Of a DNA stretch of 64,000 nt, positions 62,052 through 64,000 are shown piece by piece (position 1 is the stretch's first letter; each line of letters begins with the position of its first letter). Made by a program: the position numbers and the translations under genes. This DNA is from Paramecium octaurelia (lineage: Eukaryota; Ciliophora; Oligohymenophorea; Peniculida; Parameciidae), in contig CAJJDP010000058.1 of NCBI GenBank assembly GCA_905182995.1, forward strand, positions 150,932 to 214,931, given 5' to 3'. The notes beneath the pieces were generated by a model. It made no database searches. It was not told the origin of the DNA and saw nothing but the letters and a program-made list of their open reading frames with translations.

Positions 62052-62171
62052 TGAAATCATACACTTATACTTTAAATTGATTATTTCGTTATCTAATGAG
62101 GGACAAATCCAAAGATATAACAACGTATGCCGATACATTAAATAAGCCCATCAACAGAATTATTATATATT

Positions 62172-64000
62172 ATGTTTATTTATTATTTATTAACAATAAC
62201 TCTAGCAGCATTGCCAAATGCAAACTTATCTATTGGTCCATTACTGCAGTCATATGCCGATGATGAAGATTTAGATCAAATCGTTTATGTTCATGAAAAA
62301 GTACTTTAGAATTTTGATTATGCATCATTCCCATCCTTATCTTGTTGTCCAAATAACGTTACGAAATTTCGAGTGATGAATTTAAACAAACAAGGATCAA
62401 ATATATAACGATTTAATCTCCCCTTTTATATTGAGAATCTTGGGGAGGAACCTTTGTCAATTGAGTGGCTAAATATTACAGAGGAACTTTCAGATTAGGA
62501 TATTTAAGTTCAAGTCAATTATCAAAAAGATTTTAAAATTGCCTAAGGCTTTGATAACTATCTGGGATTGAACATAACACATTTGTGTTGGAAAACACTA
62601 AATAATGACAGATATTGGAGCATAAAACGAGTTACGCTGTAGTTTGAAGGATTTGATCCCGTGGTATTTAATTACCAATTTTTATGCGGCAAAGATTATT
62701 ATCCTGTAAGGTACTTAGTTTATTTAGTTAGATTTGATTGGAGCAATATTATCCTGATTATATTTGAAAGTTTGATGATTTTAGTTCTTTCAATGTTCGG
62801 AAAGATTTACGCATTTAAGGTTGTTTTCATAACGAAGCAGTTGAGAAATGAATTACCTCAAGAGAAATTAGATAAGATCGCTTAAGAGAGTTCTCCATTT
62901 TAAGGGTTTTTGTTGGGATGGCCACAGGCATTATTCTATATGAGTCTTTTAATTGGAGCCTTGTTCATCTCATTGTATTTGTAGGAGAAGGCTGAGTAAC
63001 CAATATAAATCATAGTGTACATTCTATGTGTGTTCTGTGCAATTCACTTTATAGATGAGTTGTTTTGTGCTTTTAGAAAAAGAGTTCCGTTTTTTGTTCA
63101 GACCATTTATTATTTTAGATATTGTGATATTTTTGCTTTATTAGTGGGTGTTGCTTTGTTTGCAGTATACTTGGCTACGGAATAAATTTGGATTGTAAAT
63201 AAATTATGTTATGTAGTTAAGCAATTTAATTTCAATTTGTATTCTTGGCTCACTTATCAAATTATTCAAGATTACCTCTCTCAAAGATTGCTTATTGTTT
63301 TTCCTGCCTATAATGGCTATGGATTTATTTTGTTCAATCTATATGGCAATGACCATAAGATATGAATGGGATAGTTTGATTCTAAGATATTTCAACACTC
63401 CCTTATCTGCATAGATTCCATACTTTAGATACATTTACAAAAAGAAATGCGCATGGGTTTCGATATTCAATATCCTATTTCCAGGTTAAAATCTCATTCA
63501 TATTAGGTTTCTTCCTTGCATATGTGCATAGATTTGATAGATTAAAAAAAACATTTGTATATGAAATAGTCAGTTTTTTTGGATTATTGATAGGTTTAGT
63601 TCTTTGGGTTATTGTTTAGTATCTGATATCATTTCCTCTGCCTACGTAATCTAATTAGATATAATTAATAGATCAATATTTACAGAAGTCTTAATGATTT
63701 CAGCTTGCACACTAATTGCATTTAGAAGAAATGAATTGAATCTATTTTGGAGTGGTAATTTTTATGATGAGATCCTACTTGATCCATTTAAAAATGAAAT
63801 GGATAAAAAGTCAGTCAAATTGATAAGCTTTTTTAACATTGGGGTCTCTTAGGACTTGAAAAAGAAGTATGCACTCAATTCTGGGACAGAGTAACCAGCA
63901 GCTGTTTATGAACCTTTTGAATTAGTAAAGGCAAATTAGGATGGTGAGTTGAAATTAGATTCCATTCTATTTGAAGGCTTGTAATCATTTTAAGAGATAT
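62172..64000 (+). CDS. signal-peptide-peptidase-like protein with altered catalytic motifs (partial)
   Basis: Starts with a signal peptide (MFIYYLLTITLAALPNA) and a lumenal domain of about 170 residues with paired cysteines. About nine membrane segments follow, and the C-terminal tail runs off the window. Introns at 63195-63216, 63485-63506 and 63646-63671. The order and spacing match SPPL2-type intramembrane proteases, including WILSNLISI before TM6, LFPGFFLAYVHRFD after TM7 and ACTLIAFRRNELNLFWSG in TM9. The three signature motifs differ: YD is MD (63319-63324), GxGD is SIFN (63460-63471), and PAL is SIF (about 63673-63681). One catalytic Asp is Asn, so it should be proteolytically inactive. 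Confidence 0.8.

Noticed and set aside
1-64000. Retained internal eliminated sequences, transposons, viral elements, tRNA or rRNA genes, CRISPR arrays
   Set aside because: Nearly all genes keep exact frame with ordinary short introns, so no TA-bounded insertion had to be invoked. No terminal repeats, transposase or integrase motifs, clover-leaf genes or spaced repeats were noticed by eye.

Overview
This window is macronuclear-type DNA from a ciliate, almost certainly Paramecium. It is very AT-rich. Every long reading frame treats TAA and TAG as glutamine and ends only at TGA. Introns are tiny (about 19-40 nt, GT..AG, mostly ending TAG), and genes sit only tens to a few hundred bases apart on both strands. 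I rebuilt gene models by hand with the ciliate code. For most genes, total length minus introns is an exact multiple of three, which is an independent check on the splicing. Family names rest on motif recognition, not on a database search.

Layout. 0.5-12.8 kb: a PH-domain pseudokinase (-), a poorly resolved gene (-), an XRCC1-like protein with a C-terminal BRCT domain (+), two small unknowns, a CCT-domain protein (-), a PH-domain kinase (-), a coiled-coil protein (+) and an Alba-domain protein (+). 13.6-26.7 kb: a 1,279-residue kinase/coiled-coil protein, a BAH-PHD chromatin reader, a low-complexity protein, a tandem pair of Kv-beta-like aldo-keto reductases, two unknowns and an AGC kinase, all on +. 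27-33.5 kb: a TPR protein, a tail-anchored coiled-coil protein, a small Ser/Pro-rich protein and a bZIP factor with eight introns. 33.5-43.6 kb: a basic unknown protein, a kinase with a ubiquitin-like N-terminus, a DBP7/DDX31-like helicase, an EF-hand protein and a THOC5-like protein. 44.3-59.9 kb: one axonemal dynein heavy chain (about 4,727 residues). 59.9-64 kb: two small proteins and a signal-peptide-peptidase-like membrane protein that runs off the end.

Two stretches (33251-35965 and 52265-54959) are direct repeats of about 1.35 kb joined by a single N. Both look like unmerged contig overlaps. Dropping one copy (1,348 bp) restores one continuous dynein frame, and dropping the other leaves single intact copies of three genes. 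The most interesting biology is a set of catalytically altered enzymes: a pseudokinase lacking all three catalytic residues, an SPP-like protein whose three catalytic motifs are all changed, and a helicase with EECD in place of DEAD. The window also has extremely short head-to-head and head-to-tail gene spacing. I saw no transposon, viral element, rRNA, tRNA or CRISPR array.
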